DNA from: a virus
Strand: one strand, 5' to 3'
IMG/VR virus record: IMGVR_UViG_3300031649_000001
Coordinates: 1 to 64,000 of that record
Length of the DNA: 64,000 bases
The stretch's first letter is position 1. Each line of letters starts with the position of its first letter. The translations under genes and the position numbers were made by a program. Under the pieces are notes generated by a model, which did no database searches, was not told the DNA's origin, and saw nothing but the letters and a program-made list of their open reading frames with translations. Below are positions 38,451 to 47,018 of this stretch, piece by piece.

Positions 38451-41400
38451 CCCGTGGCTCTCGGAACGCATGCGGGAGTACACGCACATCCGCCGGGCCG
38501 AAGCCACCCTGTACCCGGCCATCCGCGACGCCGTGGAGGCGTTCCTCACCGAGGCCCGCCAGGGTCCGCTGGCTGCGCTGACGGCCGCCGCCGGAGACGA
38601 CGACACCAACCCGGCAGGCATCCCCTCCGAGGCCACCTGGCGGCGCATCCTGGACCGCTTCGTCCTGGGGCCCACCCGCTCCCTGTGGCGCGGCTCCTTC
38701 GGCCGCGTCACCAACCGCGCAGATGACACGCCCGACGACGACGACGGCCACGGCGCCGGACTCGGCGACCGCCTCGCCGGGTTCCGGCGCGTCTTCGCCG
38801 ACCGGCTGCTCCGCGCCCTCCTGCACCGGCCGCGCGGCGAAACCCCCCAGCAGCTCCAGGCCCGCCTGGCCGCCCTGATGACGCTGGAGGAGTGGGACGG
38901 CCAGGTCATGACCATGACCCGCACCGAGACCATGACCGCCCTCAACGCCGGAGCGGCACACGGCGCGCTCGCCGAACAGGAGCGCACCGGCCAGCCGTGG
39001 GAGAAGCGCTGGCAGTCCACCCCCGACCAGCGCGTACGCGAGACCCACCGCCACGCCGACGGCCAGATCCGCCCGCTGGCGGACCCGTTCGAGATCGGCG
39101 GCCACCGCCTCCAGTTCCCCGGCGACCCGCTCGGCCCCGCAGGCGAGGTCATCAACTGCCGCTGTAGCGCCCGCTACGGGCCCGCCGGAGAACCCGCCCT
39201 CACCGCCGCCTCAGCACCACTGGAGGAGCCCATGACCACGCCCACCGTCACCGAGACAGGACCCGTGACCGTGGAGCCCAGCGGCCGGTGGCGCGGCGTG
39301 CTCGGCTTCATGGACGAGTGGTCCGCGGACCAGCGAATGCTGGCCACCCCCGAGGAAGGCGTACGCGCCCGCCCGCTCCCGCTGCCGCTCCTGGTCCAGG
39401 GCACCCTGGCCAAGGGCCACGACGGCTCCGAACTCGGCGTCGGCGTCGTCGACCGCATCTGGACCGAGGGCACCGCCGTATGGGGCGAAGGCCGCTTCGA
39501 CATGGAGGACCCCATCGGCCGGGCACTGGCCCGCAAGGTCGGCCTCGGGTTCATCCGCTTCGTGTCGCTGGACGTGGACGACGCCACCGCCCACCAGGTC
39601 CTCCTCAAGGAGGACGGCACGATCGTGCAGGACGGCAACCCCAACGACCCCACCCTCATGATCGGCGACGTGTACGACGGCTGGCGCGTCATGGGCGCCA
39701 CCCTCCTCGCTCACCCCGCGTTCCCCAACGCCGCCATCGCCCTCGCTGACGAGAACGGCCAGGCCCTCACCGCCTCCGCGCTCGGCGCGGAGTTCGAGGA
39801 GATCGTGGGCTACAACCCCGAGTGGGGGTGTGTGAAGCAGGACGAGACCGGCGCCTGGACGGAGGCCGACTGCCAGGACCCGGACGCCGTCCCCGCCAAC
39901 CCCACCGGCGACGGCCCGTTCGACCCCGAGCAGGGCCAGGGCGAGATCCCGGCCGCCCCGGAAGAGGTGGCCGTCGCCACTGACGACTCCCAGGAGCCCA
40001 CTGAGGACGACGCCACCGACCCGGCGGACGATGTCCCCGAGGACATCGCGGCGGACGACGAGCAGGCCGCTGAGGAGCTTGACCCCGACGCCGACGCCCC
40101 GGCCGGAGAAGTCCCCGACGAGGGCGCCCCCCTGGACGAGGTCCCGTGCGTGGTGCCGACCGAAGACGGCACGGGGTGGGTGGCCGCGCCGTGTGACGCC
40201 CCCGGCGCCGTACCCGCCAACGCCACCGGCGACGGCCCCGCCGAACAGGGCGACGGCCTGGAGCTGGCCGTCACCCTCGCCGAAGAAGACGCCGCCAGCC
40301 CGGCAGCCCAGTCGGGCCCCACGCACGCCGGGCTGGCGGTCACCGCGCAGGACACCGGCCGGGTGCTGCTGCTCCAGCGCGCCCTGTCCGACGAGGACCC
40401 CGCCGCCGGGATGTGGGAGTTCCCCGGCGGCGGCATTGAGGAGGGCGAGACCCCCGAGGACGCCGCGTACCGGGAGTTCGCCGAGGAGACCGGCTTCGAT
40501 CTGCGCGGATCGGGCGAGGTGGTCGACTCGTGGACGTCGGAGAACGGCGTCTACCAGTGCTTCGTGATCCTGGTGCCCACCGAGGCCGAGGTCGGCATCA
40601 ACATGGACGCCGAAGACCGCCACGTTCTCAACCCCGACGACCCCGACAGCGACAGCATCGAGGTCGTGGCGTGGTGGACGCCGGAGAACCTGGCCGACAT
40701 GGGCGCCCTGCGCGAGGAGGTCAAGGAGACCCCCTGGGAGAAGATCACCGGCGCCCGTCAGGCCCCCGCCGCCGCCCCGGAAGAGGTGGCCGCCGCCGTG
40801 GTGGAAGCGGCCGAGGCCATCGCCCAGGAGGCCAGTGAGCCCCCGGCCGGGTGCGAGCCGTGCCAGGCCGTCGCCATCACCGCCTCCGCCACGGACACCT
40901 TCGCCCCCGGCTGGATGCCGCCCGCCGAATGGTTCGAGCCCCCCCAGGGGGGCGGCGGCGCCTGGTCCGTCCGCGTGGATGTGGAGACCGGCCAGGTGGC
41001 GGGCTACCTGGCCCCGTGGGGCGGCTGCCACGTCGGCTTCAAGGACCGCTGCGTGCCGCCGCCCCGCTCCGCCTCCGGCTACGGCTACTACAACATCCGC
41101 CCCGTCCGCACCAGCGGCGGCACCGTGTACTGCGGCCTGATCACCATGAACACCGGGCACGCCAAGCCGCACGACACCGCGACCACCGCCATGGCCCACT
41201 ACGACCACACCGGCACCCAGGCCGCCGTGATCCGCGTCGGCGAAGACGCCCACGGCATCTGGGTGGCCGGGGCGGTCCTGCCCTTCGTCAGCCAGGAAGA
41301 CCGCCTCCGCCTCTCCCTGTCCTCCCTCTCCGGCGACTGGCGCGAGGTACGCGGCGGCGCCGAGCTGATCGCCGCGCTCGCCGTCAACTCGCCGGGCTTC

Positions 41401-42072
41401 CCCCTCGCCGTCAAGAAGACCGGCACCGACGGCCAGTTCTACTCGCTGACGGCCGCCGGGTTCTTCCCCGAGGAGAAGGAGCCGGAGCTGACCGTGGCCG
41501 CCACGGACGACAGCGCGTTCGTGGCGTCCGGCAGCGCGCAGTCCTTCGAGCTGCGCACGGCGGAGCCTCTCGACCTGGCCTCCGCCGTCGCCGACGAGCT
41601 GGAAGGCCGCGCCGCCCGCCGCCAGCGCGCCGCCTCCCTGGGCGACCGCATGACCGCCTTCCGCGAGACCGCCAGCCAGCGCCGCGCGGTCGAGCTGGCC
41701 CGCCGCACCGAGCTGGCCAAGGGGAAGATCCGGGGCCTCAAGCCCCAGCCCAAGACCGAAGTCCCCATGCCCCTGGCCGGGTTCGGCGGGCTCCCGGTCC
41801 CCTCCAACCAGGACATCGCCCTCGCGAAGAACTGGGTCGACGAACAGGGCGGCCTCCCGTCCTACATCAAGCGCATCACCGACCACCTCACCGCCAAGGG
41901 CATGGACACCAGCCGGGCCATCGCCACGGCGGTGAACGCCGCGAAGAAGATGTGCGCCTCCGGCGATCTCAACTGGCCCGGCATCCAGTCCGTGAACCCC
42001 GGCAGCAAGGCCGAGGCGTGCGCGGCGGTCCAGAAGTGGGAGGCCATGAAGGCCGCCGCGAGGGCCAGCTGA
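38437..42072 (+). CDS. MuF-like protein fused to capsid protease with inserted NUDIX domain (1211 aa)
   Basis: TTG 38437 behind GGAGAGGGGG. Domain order: 1-262 MuF-like (WQSTPDQRVRETHRHADGQ, FEIGGHRLQFPGDP, INCRC); about 270-440 prohead protease (RPLPLPLLVQGTLAKGH with a candidate His, GLGFIRFVSLDVDD with a candidate Ser); 440-625 acidic linker; about 628-770 NUDIX hydrolase with GGIEEGE, TPEDAAY, REFAEETGF giving a complete Nudix box; about 820-995 the conserved actinophage protease/scaffold block (PAEWFEPP, APWGGCHVGFKDRC, GEDAHGIWVAGA, NSPGFP); then a coiled scaffold and a C-terminal helical domain. GGAGGAGCCC and ATG 39232 inside could start a separate protease product. Confidence 0.82.
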   Translation: MPTPDPWLSERMREYTHIRRAEATLYPAIRDAVEAFLTEARQGPLAALTAAAGDDDTNPAGIPSEATWRRILDRFVLGPTRSLWRGSFGRVTNRADDTPDDDDGHGAGLGDRLAGFRRVFADRLLRALLHRPRGETPQQLQARLAALMTLEEWDGQVMTMTRTETMTALNAGAAHGALAEQERTGQPWEKRWQSTPDQRVRETHRHADGQIRPLADPFEIGGHRLQFPGDPLGPAGEVINCRCSARYGPAGEPALTAASAPLEEPMTTPTVTETGPVTVEPSGRWRGVLGFMDEWSADQRMLATPEEGVRARPLPLPLLVQGTLAKGHDGSELGVGVVDRIWTEGTAVWGEGRFDMEDPIGRALARKVGLGFIRFVSLDVDDATAHQVLLKEDGTIVQDGNPNDPTLMIGDVYDGWRVMGATLLAHPAFPNAAIALADENGQALTASALGAEFEEIVGYNPEWGCVKQDETGAWTEADCQDPDAVPANPTGDGPFDPEQGQGEIPAAPEEVAVATDDSQEPTEDDATDPADDVPEDIAADDEQAAEELDPDADAPAGEVPDEGAPLDEVPCVVPTEDGTGWVAAPCDAPGAVPANATGDGPAEQGDGLELAVTLAEEDAASPAAQSGPTHAGLAVTAQDTGRVLLLQRALSDEDPAAGMWEFPGGGIEEGETPEDAAYREFAEETGFDLRGSGEVVDSWTSENGVYQCFVILVPTEAEVGINMDAEDRHVLNPDDPDSDSIEVVAWWTPENLADMGALREEVKETPWEKITGARQAPAAAPEEVAAAVVEAAEAIAQEASEPPAGCEPCQAVAITASATDTFAPGWMPPAEWFEPPQGGGGAWSVRVDVETGQVAGYLAPWGGCHVGFKDRCVPPPRSASGYGYYNIRPVRTSGGTVYCGLITMNTGHAKPHDTATTAMAHYDHTGTQAAVIRVGEDAHGIWVAGAVLPFVSQEDRLRLSLSSLSGDWREVRGGAELIAALAVNSPGFPLAVKKTGTDGQFYSLTAAGFFPEEKEPELTVAATDDSAFVASGSAQSFELRTAEPLDLASAVADELEGRAARRQRAASLGDRMTAFRETASQRRAVELARRTELAKGKIRGLKPQPKTEVPMPLAGFGGLPVPSNQDIALAKNWVDEQGGLPSYIKRITDHLTAKGMDTSRAIATAVNAAKKMCASGDLNWPGIQSVNPGSKAEACAAVQKWEAMKAAARAS
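39221..39234 (+). promoter_or_regulatory. Internal ribosome site and start inside the MuF-protease gene
   Basis: TGGAGGAGCCC followed in frame by ATG 39232-39234 (residue 266), exactly at the MuF/protease boundary. It would yield a 946-residue protein without the MuF domain. Confidence 0.55.
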
Positions 42073-42278
42073 TGGCCATGAGCAAGAAGGACTACTGGGC
42101 CATCGCCAACGCGGTGGCCGACACGAAGCGCTGGCTGGGTGACGACGACGAAGCCGGGCACGCCGCCCTGTCGTCCGTCACCCGGCAGCTCGCGAGCGCC
42201 TGCGCCCGCCAGTACCGGGGCGGCTACGGCTTCAACCGCTCCTTGTTCCTTGAGGCCTGCGGATACCCGCAGGACTGA
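42072..42278 (+). CDS. Small conserved phage protein (68 aa)
   Basis: ATG 42072 (TGATG overlap); ATG 42078 is also possible. KKDYWAIANAVADTKRW, then ASACARQYRGGYGFNRSLFLEACGY follows the 'yd..ia..la...p.Fdr.rFl.acg' pattern of a small phage family of unknown function. Confidence 0.65.
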   Translation: MAMSKKDYWAIANAVADTKRWLGDDDEAGHAALSSVTRQLASACARQYRGGYGFNRSLFLEACGYPQD

Positions 42279-42301
42279 CCGCACCACCGTGGGAGAGACG
42301 A

Positions 42302-42799
42302 ATGCCGACCAGCACCGACGATGAGGTCATCCCCGCAGAGCTCAACAAGGGGCACCTCATCCCCGCCACGTACGAGGGCACCCTGCGTACGTTCCTCATG
42401 CTCAACCGCGACCAGGTCCCCGTCGCCTCCGGCGCCATGTTCACCGACGGCCGCATCGTCGTCATGTCGCAGACCGGCCGCACCTGCCACCGGTACGCCA
42501 ACACCGGCGCCCTGATGGAGGACTGGTGGGGCAAGGGGATGCTGCTGTGGTGTCTGGAGCGCGGCGGCCTCGACTACGACGTGGCGCCGCGCCGGTTCAT
42601 CTACGAGCGGACCGAGGACGAGACCGGCACCAGCGGTGAGGGCATCGCCGTGGAGGGCGTGGTCTTCCCCCACGGGGGCGTGGTGCTCATGTGGCTGGGC
42701 GAGGTCCGCTCGATCGTGGAGTGGTCGTCGATCGAAGAGGCCCTGGGCATCAGCGGCCACGAGGGGCGGACCCGGGTGAAGTGGCTCGACCCTGCCTGA
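42302..42799 (+). CDS. Hypothetical protein (165 aa)
   Basis: ATG 42302 behind GGGAGAGACG. Beta-rich (GAMFTDGRIVVMSQTG, GIAVEGVVFPHGGVVLMWLG), ending in a helix (SSIEEALGI). The family is not recognised. The stop lies next to a palindromic repeat copy. Confidence 0.6.
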   Translation: MPTSTDDEVIPAELNKGHLIPATYEGTLRTFLMLNRDQVPVASGAMFTDGRIVVMSQTGRTCHRYANTGALMEDWWGKGMLLWCLERGGLDYDVAPRRFIYERTEDETGTSGEGIAVEGVVFPHGGVVLMWLGEVRSIVEWSSIEEALGISGHEGRTRVKWLDPA

Positions 42800-42812
42800 T
42801 CCACGCGGATCA
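42797..42812. repeat. Palindromic variant of the start-associated repeat
   Basis: TGATCCACGCGGATCA, symmetrical except for one base, directly behind the stop of 42302-42799 rather than before a start. Confidence 0.7.
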
Positions 42813-42815
42813 GAC

Positions 42816-42866
42816 GGCCCCCCAGCCTCCCAACAGGTTGTGACTCCGATACGACGCCGGGGGGCC
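42816..42866 (+). terminator. Possible terminator hairpin
   Basis: GGCCCCCC and GGGGGGCC pair across a 35-nt loop. The stem is short, so support is moderate. Confidence 0.4.
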
Positions 42867-42967
42867 ACCCGACAGACCCGCACACAGGGCGCCTTCTTGC
42901 CGTCCCGCTCTGTGCCCGGTTGCACACCGAACGTTAGCGGCCCGGCGCGGCCGGTGAAGGAGGAACC

Positions 42968-43171
42968 ATGGGTTGCAATTGCGGAGGCCGCCGGGGAGCG
43001 GTCGCCTCCACGGTGATGGCCGGAGGCACGGCGAAGGTGTTCCGGCTGACCCACCCCAACGGGGCCACGGTCGACTACTGGACCGAGCTCGCCGCCGAGA
43101 AGGCACAGGAGGCCACCCCCGGCTCCTCCTACCAGGCCGTCGACCACCGCACCGGGCAGCCGATCACGTGA
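42968..43171 (+). CDS. Small conserved actinophage protein, MGCNCGG type (67 aa)
   Basis: ATG 42968 behind AAGGAGGAA. It starts MGCNCGGRRGAV and continues FRLTHPNGATVDYW, a layout seen in many actinophages near the head genes (DUF7196-type). The two cysteines may bind metal. The function is unknown. Confidence 0.7.
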   Translation: MGCNCGGRRGAVASTVMAGGTAKVFRLTHPNGATVDYWTELAAEKAQEATPGSSYQAVDHRTGQPIT

Positions 43172-43374
43172 TGAACCTGTTCTGGTTCTGGTTCTGCGGC
43201 GCCGTGGCGATGGCGGCGCTCGGGCCGTCGCCCGCGTGGCTGGCCTCCGGCTTCCAGGAGACCGGCGGCAAGGACCTGCCCCCGGCCAAGCGCTGGACAC
43301 TGTGGGGAGTCATGGTCGTGGGCTGGCCCGCAGCCCTGGTGTGGTTTGCCCGCGACGCCATGTACGGCCGCTAG
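43171..43374 (+). CDS. Small membrane protein (67 aa)
   Basis: ATG 43171 overlaps the upstream stop. Two membrane segments (about 1-26 and 42-62). The stop shares its bases with the stop of the convergent leftward operon (43371-43374). The function is unknown. Confidence 0.65.
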   Translation: MNLFWFWFCGAVAMAALGPSPAWLASGFQETGGKDLPPAKRWTLWGVMVVGWPAALVWFARDAMYGR

Positions 43375-44018
43375 ACTGGCGGCGCGTACTCCGGTCGTGC
43401 GGACGACGCTCCACCGGCCGCCCCCGGCCCACCGCCGGGGGCGTTCGCACGTCCCCGCAGCGTCGGGTGCTCCTGCCACTCGCCGATCAGCCCCTCGAAC
43501 TCCGGATGACCCGCGCCCCACTTCGCGCGCATCGAATCACCCAGGCTTCCATCCGCGCGGATCGGCCGGAACCACACCTCGCCCAGGCTCACCCGCGTCA
43601 CCTGGCACAGCATCGGCTCCCCGTCCCAGCCCGTCAGCCGCGCATGCCGGAACCGCGCCCGCACATACGGCACCGCCGACACCCCGTTACGGTCCGTGGG
43701 CCGCTCCAGCGCACGCCACTCCCGCTCCTTCACCGGCTCCGGCGCAGGCTCCGCCTCCTCGGCAATGTCCTCCGGCGCGGCCAGCGGCCACAGCCCCAGC
43801 GCCCGGTTCAGCGACCCGCCCGGCAGCGGACGCCCGGCCTGAGCCGTGACGCGCTGCGTCCCGTACCGCCAGCCGTACGCGGACGGCCGCGCCCGACGGT
43901 GTCCCCGCCGGGCGCGCTCCACCTGGGAGGCCGCCCCCTGAGCGCTGGCGTACGGACCCAGCAGCAGCACCGGCCCCCCGCCGGGCGGCTCCCCGACCAC
44001 GTAGTGCCCCTCGCTCAC
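43371..44018 (-). CDS. Leftward operon gene 6, hypothetical (215 aa)
   Basis: GTG 44018-44016 (GTGA overlap). Arg-rich N-terminal third (VERARRGHRRARPSAYGW), Glu/Pro-rich middle, then beta strands (RVSLGEVWFRPI). The last gene of the leftward operon. The family is not recognised. Confidence 0.6.
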   Translation of the reverse strand: MSEGHYVVGEPPGGGPVLLLGPYASAQGAASQVERARRGHRRARPSAYGWRYGTQRVTAQAGRPLPGGSLNRALGLWPLAAPEDIAEEAEPAPEPVKEREWRALERPTDRNGVSAVPYVRARFRHARLTGWDGEPMLCQVTRVSLGEVWFRPIRADGSLGDSMRAKWGAGHPEFEGLIGEWQEHPTLRGRANAPGGGPGAAGGASSARPEYAPPV

Positions 44019-45223
44019 CAGTCCATCGTCTCCTCACGTACCCGCTGCGCCTCGCGCTCGCGGATCTCCTTCTCCTTCGCCCGGCCCAGGTTCGCGAGCT
44101 TCACGTCCCGGTGGCCGGACGGGTCGCTCCGCTGCGGGTTCACGGGGATGATGCCGGTGCCCGGCTCCTGGCCCTCCTCCAGCAGCTCCCGCTTCGTCCA
44201 GTACGGGTCAATCCAACGGACCGACCGCAGCGACCGCTTGGGCCCGTGGGGAACGCTCTTGTAGTGACCGGCGCGGTGCTGCGGCCCGTACTCCACACCG
44301 GTCGGCTCGGACACCCCGCCCCGGTCCCGCGTCTGCTCCTGCTGCGCGCGCATCCGGTTGGCGTGCAGCGCCGGACCCACATGCCAGCCCACGCGGACAT
44401 AGAACGGGTCACGCGGCGGCGCCTGCGGCTTCCGGCCCTTGGGCGTCGGCGGCGGCGCGGGCTCCTCCATGTCCCGGTTGTCACAGCACAGGTACGTCAT
44501 GATCGACATGAACCCCGGCAGGATCTGCCGGACCATCTTCATCTCGTCGCCGTCGCTGTGCGTGTTGTGCCAGGTGTTCGTGTGGTCGATGACGTCGTCC
44601 ATGGTGAACGGGTCGTCGGTGGACGGCAGCACGAACAGCGGGGTGGCTACGTCCTCGTACCACTCCGGGCCCCGGGAGTCCTCCCACTCCACCCACGGCA
44701 TGACCGACAGCCCCTCCGACCGCCGGTCCGTGGTCGGGCAGAACGCCTCCCGCCCCACCCGGCCGGTGAGGAAGTACGCCCGGATCAGGCCGGTGGTCCC
44801 GTTGTTGGAGCGGAACGGCCACGGCCGGGGCAGCGGCACCATCGGGCTGATGTGGGGCAACCGGGAGAACAGCCCGCCGGGCAGCTTGCCCTTCAGGTCG
44901 GCCCGGTAGAGCTGGGCCGCCATCTCCGGGTTGATGTCGTAGGCGATCCGCCCCTGCTGCCGCCAGATGTCCACGATGGCGTTCCGCGAGACGTGGTCAT
45001 TGACCGCGATCACGTCTTCCACGCCGATCTTCTCGATGAGCGACCGGCCCCACTGTGCCGGTTCGCCCCGGCGCAGCCTGCGTACGTTCTCGCTGGCCTG
45101 CGGGATGCCCCCCAGGTCGGACGACAGCCGGTTCGTGGACGCGAGGATGCGCTCCACCGCGTCGTTGGTCTCCGCCGCCCGGCGCATCCGCACCGACGCC
45201 CTACCCGCGCTCTTCTTCCCCAT
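44015..45223 (-). CDS. AcrVA2-like protein, second and diverged (402 aa)
   Basis: ATG 45223-45221 behind GAAGAGGGGG. Conserved C-terminal features: VRVGWHVGPAL, then QHRAGHYKSVPHGPK (315-329) and SVRWIDPYW (334-342), the equivalents of RPHxRxGHxHxYxxG and the Trp strand. Before these, MTYLCCDNRDMEE matches the LYLC..NPDI element, and PGGLFSRLPHISPMVPL resembles PGEVFGRLRHPNPTFLL of the 3228 protein. The N terminus differs. The VN.G end is displaced (TGIIPVN). Same family, different branch, so probably a different target. Encoded within the leftward operon. Confidence 0.62.
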   Translation of the reverse strand: MGKKSAGRASVRMRRAAETNDAVERILASTNRLSSDLGGIPQASENVRRLRRGEPAQWGRSLIEKIGVEDVIAVNDHVSRNAIVDIWRQQGRIAYDINPEMAAQLYRADLKGKLPGGLFSRLPHISPMVPLPRPWPFRSNNGTTGLIRAYFLTGRVGREAFCPTTDRRSEGLSVMPWVEWEDSRGPEWYEDVATPLFVLPSTDDPFTMDDVIDHTNTWHNTHSDGDEMKMVRQILPGFMSIMTYLCCDNRDMEEPAPPPTPKGRKPQAPPRDPFYVRVGWHVGPALHANRMRAQQEQTRDRGGVSEPTGVEYGPQHRAGHYKSVPHGPKRSLRSVRWIDPYWTKRELLEEGQEPGTGIIPVNPQRSDPSGHRDVKLANLGRAKEKEIREREAQRVREETMDW

Positions 45224-45644
45224 GACCCCCCTCTTCCATCTGCGCGGATCGGGCCGCGTCCTCCCGTTCCCAGCGCTCCACCTCGGACGGGAGCGCGTAC
45301 AGGATGTCGGCCATCCGGGTCGGGCGCTCCCGGCCGACGGCCGCCCACTCCGTACGCGGGCGCCCCACCACGGAGCCGTCCGCCACCATCTCCGCCAGCA
45401 GCTCCCGCAGCCGGTTGCGCTTGAGCGCCCGGCCCACGTGCCCCAGCGGCAGCGACAGCCCACGCAACTCGGCGATGCGTTCGGCGACTTCGAAGTCCGT
45501 CCACGGCGTCTCGTTCACGCCGAACGGGTCCGGGTTGTCCGGAGGAGCGTACGGGTTGGGCGGCTGGGGGCCGACGGCCGCCAGCACATCCTCCCGGGTG
45601 GCCTCGTACCGCTGGTCGGAATGCTCACTACGCGGCACCGGCAC
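45201..45644 (-). CDS. Leftward operon gene 4, winged-helix-like (147 aa)
   Basis: GTG 45644-45642, overlapping the previous gene by 17 nt. Helices with HTH character (DFEVAERIAELRGLSL, LGHVGRALKRNRLRELLAEM) and a wing (GSVVGRPRTEW). Overlaps the start of the AcrVA2-like gene by 23 nt, so both are coupled; it could be a regulator of the cassette. Confidence 0.6.
   Translation of the reverse strand: MPVPRSEHSDQRYEATREDVLAAVGPQPPNPYAPPDNPDPFGVNETPWTDFEVAERIAELRGLSLPLGHVGRALKRNRLRELLAEMVADGSVVGRPRTEWAAVGRERPTRMADILYALPSEVERWEREDAARSAQMEEGGHGEEERG
45238..45250 (-). repeat. Start-associated repeat on the minus strand, before 45223
   Basis: Reads GATCCGCGCAGAT leftward, then GGAAGAGGGGGTC and ATG 45223. 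It lies in the coding end of the upstream gene and shows the repeat follows gene direction. Confidence 0.85.
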
Positions 45645-45843
45645 TCACCTCCGCCGCGTGCTGCTCCACCAGGTCGCGCGCCATGGTCTCGCTCCAGCCC
45701 TCCCACCCGGCCACCAGCGACACCAGCGCGTCGGCCGCCGACCGGGCCTCCCCGCAGTAACGGCACCGCGTGGGGTTGGCCGGGGCGTACGCGTGCCACG
45801 GGCTGTGCGCACACATCCATCCCTCGGGCTTGCCGATCGCCAT
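45628..45843 (-). CDS. Leftward operon gene 3, small zinc-finger protein (71 aa)
   Basis: ATG 45843-45841 (ATGA overlap). MAIGKPEGWMCAHSPWHAY and TRCRYCGEARSA give a C-H...CxxC set. The C-terminal helix is GWSETMARDLVEQHAAEV. The family is not recognised. Confidence 0.6.
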   Translation of the reverse strand: MAIGKPEGWMCAHSPWHAYAPANPTRCRYCGEARSAADALVSLVAGWEGWSETMARDLVEQHAAEVSAGAA

Positions 45844-46544
45844 CAGTGCGTCGCCTCGTCTGCGGCCTGCGGCGCCGGGGCGGCCTCCCTGGCCTGCTGC
45901 GGGCTCTCGCTGTCCGTCTTGATCTCCTTCCACTCCCCGCCGTCCAGCGGGCGCGCCAGCAGGTCATACAGCCACCACTGCCACGTCGGGGAGGTGTGGG
46001 GGTCGTAGTCCGGGTTGCGGCGCCCGCGCTGGATCTTCCAGTGCCGTCCGTGGCCCCGAGCGTTCCACTTGCCGTCACCGTGATGCACCCAGATCATCTC
46101 CGGTGCTTCCTCGGCGAGCAGCGCGCGCCCCTCCGCCGTGCCCACGCCCTCGGCGAGCAGGGCCCCGTCGGCGCGGTAGACGTCCCACGCGCGCAGGTTG
46201 CCGCCCGGCCGCGCGTCCATGTGCCCGCCCGCCAGGGTGAGCCGCGAGTCGTTGTGGGCGTAGGTCTCCGCGCCCGTGTCACCGAGCGGCTTCATCTCCA
46301 CCACCGCGACGACATCGTCCGGGCCGTAGGAGTGCTTTACCTTCGCGTACCGCCCGTTCTTCTCGTTCCATTCACGCGTGGTGATCGTGACCCAGCCGTC
46401 GGCGTCGAACGTGACGGCCTCGGCCTTGAGGAAGCTGGCGCCGCTCGGCGTGCTGTCGTCCGGCCAGTACCGGCGCACCAGGTGCGCGCCCTCGGTGATG
46501 CGGTCACGCAGGCGGGTGACGGTGTCCTCGGTGAAGTGCGGCAT
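45843..46544 (-). CDS. Leftward operon gene 2, hypothetical (233 aa)
   Basis: ATG 46544-46542 behind AGGAGA. A beta-rich N-terminal domain (WVTITTREWNEKNG, VVAVVEMK), then WDVYRADGALLAEGVGT and an Ala/Pro-rich end. The start is preceded by a repeat copy and a hairpin. The function is unknown. Confidence 0.6.
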   Translation of the reverse strand: MPHFTEDTVTRLRDRITEGAHLVRRYWPDDSTPSGASFLKAEAVTFDADGWVTITTREWNEKNGRYAKVKHSYGPDDVVAVVEMKPLGDTGAETYAHNDSRLTLAGGHMDARPGGNLRAWDVYRADGALLAEGVGTAEGRALLAEEAPEMIWVHHGDGKWNARGHGRHWKIQRGRRNPDYDPHTSPTWQWWLYDLLARPLDGGEWKEIKTDSESPQQAREAAPAPQAADEATH

Positions 46545-46563
46545 GGCGGGTCTCCTGTGTTCT

Positions 46564-46604
46564 ATCTGCGGGGATGGGGGAGGGGCGGCCGGTCGGCCGC
46601 CCCT
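46564..46604 (-). repeat. Start-associated repeat and hairpin before 46544
   Basis: Leftward ATCCCCGCAGAT (46575-46564), then ACACAGGAGA and the ATG. The perfect 11-bp hairpin AGGGGCGGCCG/CGGCCGCCCCT (46581-46604) lies just upstream and may attenuate or protect the message. Confidence 0.7.
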
Positions 46605-46613
46605 GGGAGTGGA

Positions 46614-47018
46614 TCAGACGTAGTACTCGTGGCCGCCCGTGCCGTAGTCGTAGCCACCGAAGGCGGCGGCGCGGCGCTCATCCTCGTCGACCTCCCAGCG
46701 GTACTGGTCGTTGGTCTCAAGGTGGCGCTCGTACGCCGTCTCGGCGTCGTACTCGGCCTGGTAGGCGGCGCGCTCCTCTGCGGCTTCGCGCTGGGCGTAC
46801 TGGTCCTTGTAGTCGGCCCAGTCGGCGTTCCAGTCGCGCTCCGGCTCGGGGGCGAACAGGTCGGCTCCGGCCTGACGGCGGGCGCGCATCTCGCGGGCCG
46901 CCTTGTGGGTGCGCTCCACGTGGATCTTGACCTCGTAGCCCGACTCGTAGCACGGCTCGTTCGGCGCGGACTGGCAGGTGGGGCAGTAGAACAGCATCGC
47001 GGCGACGACGGCGGCCAT
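46614..47018 (-). CDS. Leftward operon gene 1, zinc-binding and acidic protein (134 aa)
   Basis: ATG 47018-47016 behind GAGGAG. FYCPTCQSAPNEPCYESGYEVKIHVERTH is a CxxC...C...HxxxxH zinc finger of the type frequent in actinophage 'zinc-finger' proteins; then a basic stretch, and a Tyr/Glu/Asp-rich tail (YDYGTGGHEYYV). First gene behind the minus-strand promoter. Confidence 0.7.
   Translation of the reverse strand: MAAVVAAMLFYCPTCQSAPNEPCYESGYEVKIHVERTHKAAREMRARRQAGADLFAPEPERDWNADWADYKDQYAQREAAEERAAYQAEYDAETAYERHLETNDQYRWEVDEDERRAAAFGGYDYGTGGHEYYV

Noticed and set aside
42916-42947. Promoter of the TTGCAC class before 42968
   Set aside because: TTGCAC is present, but no -10 hexamer lies at 16-18 bp and the operator half-sites are missing.
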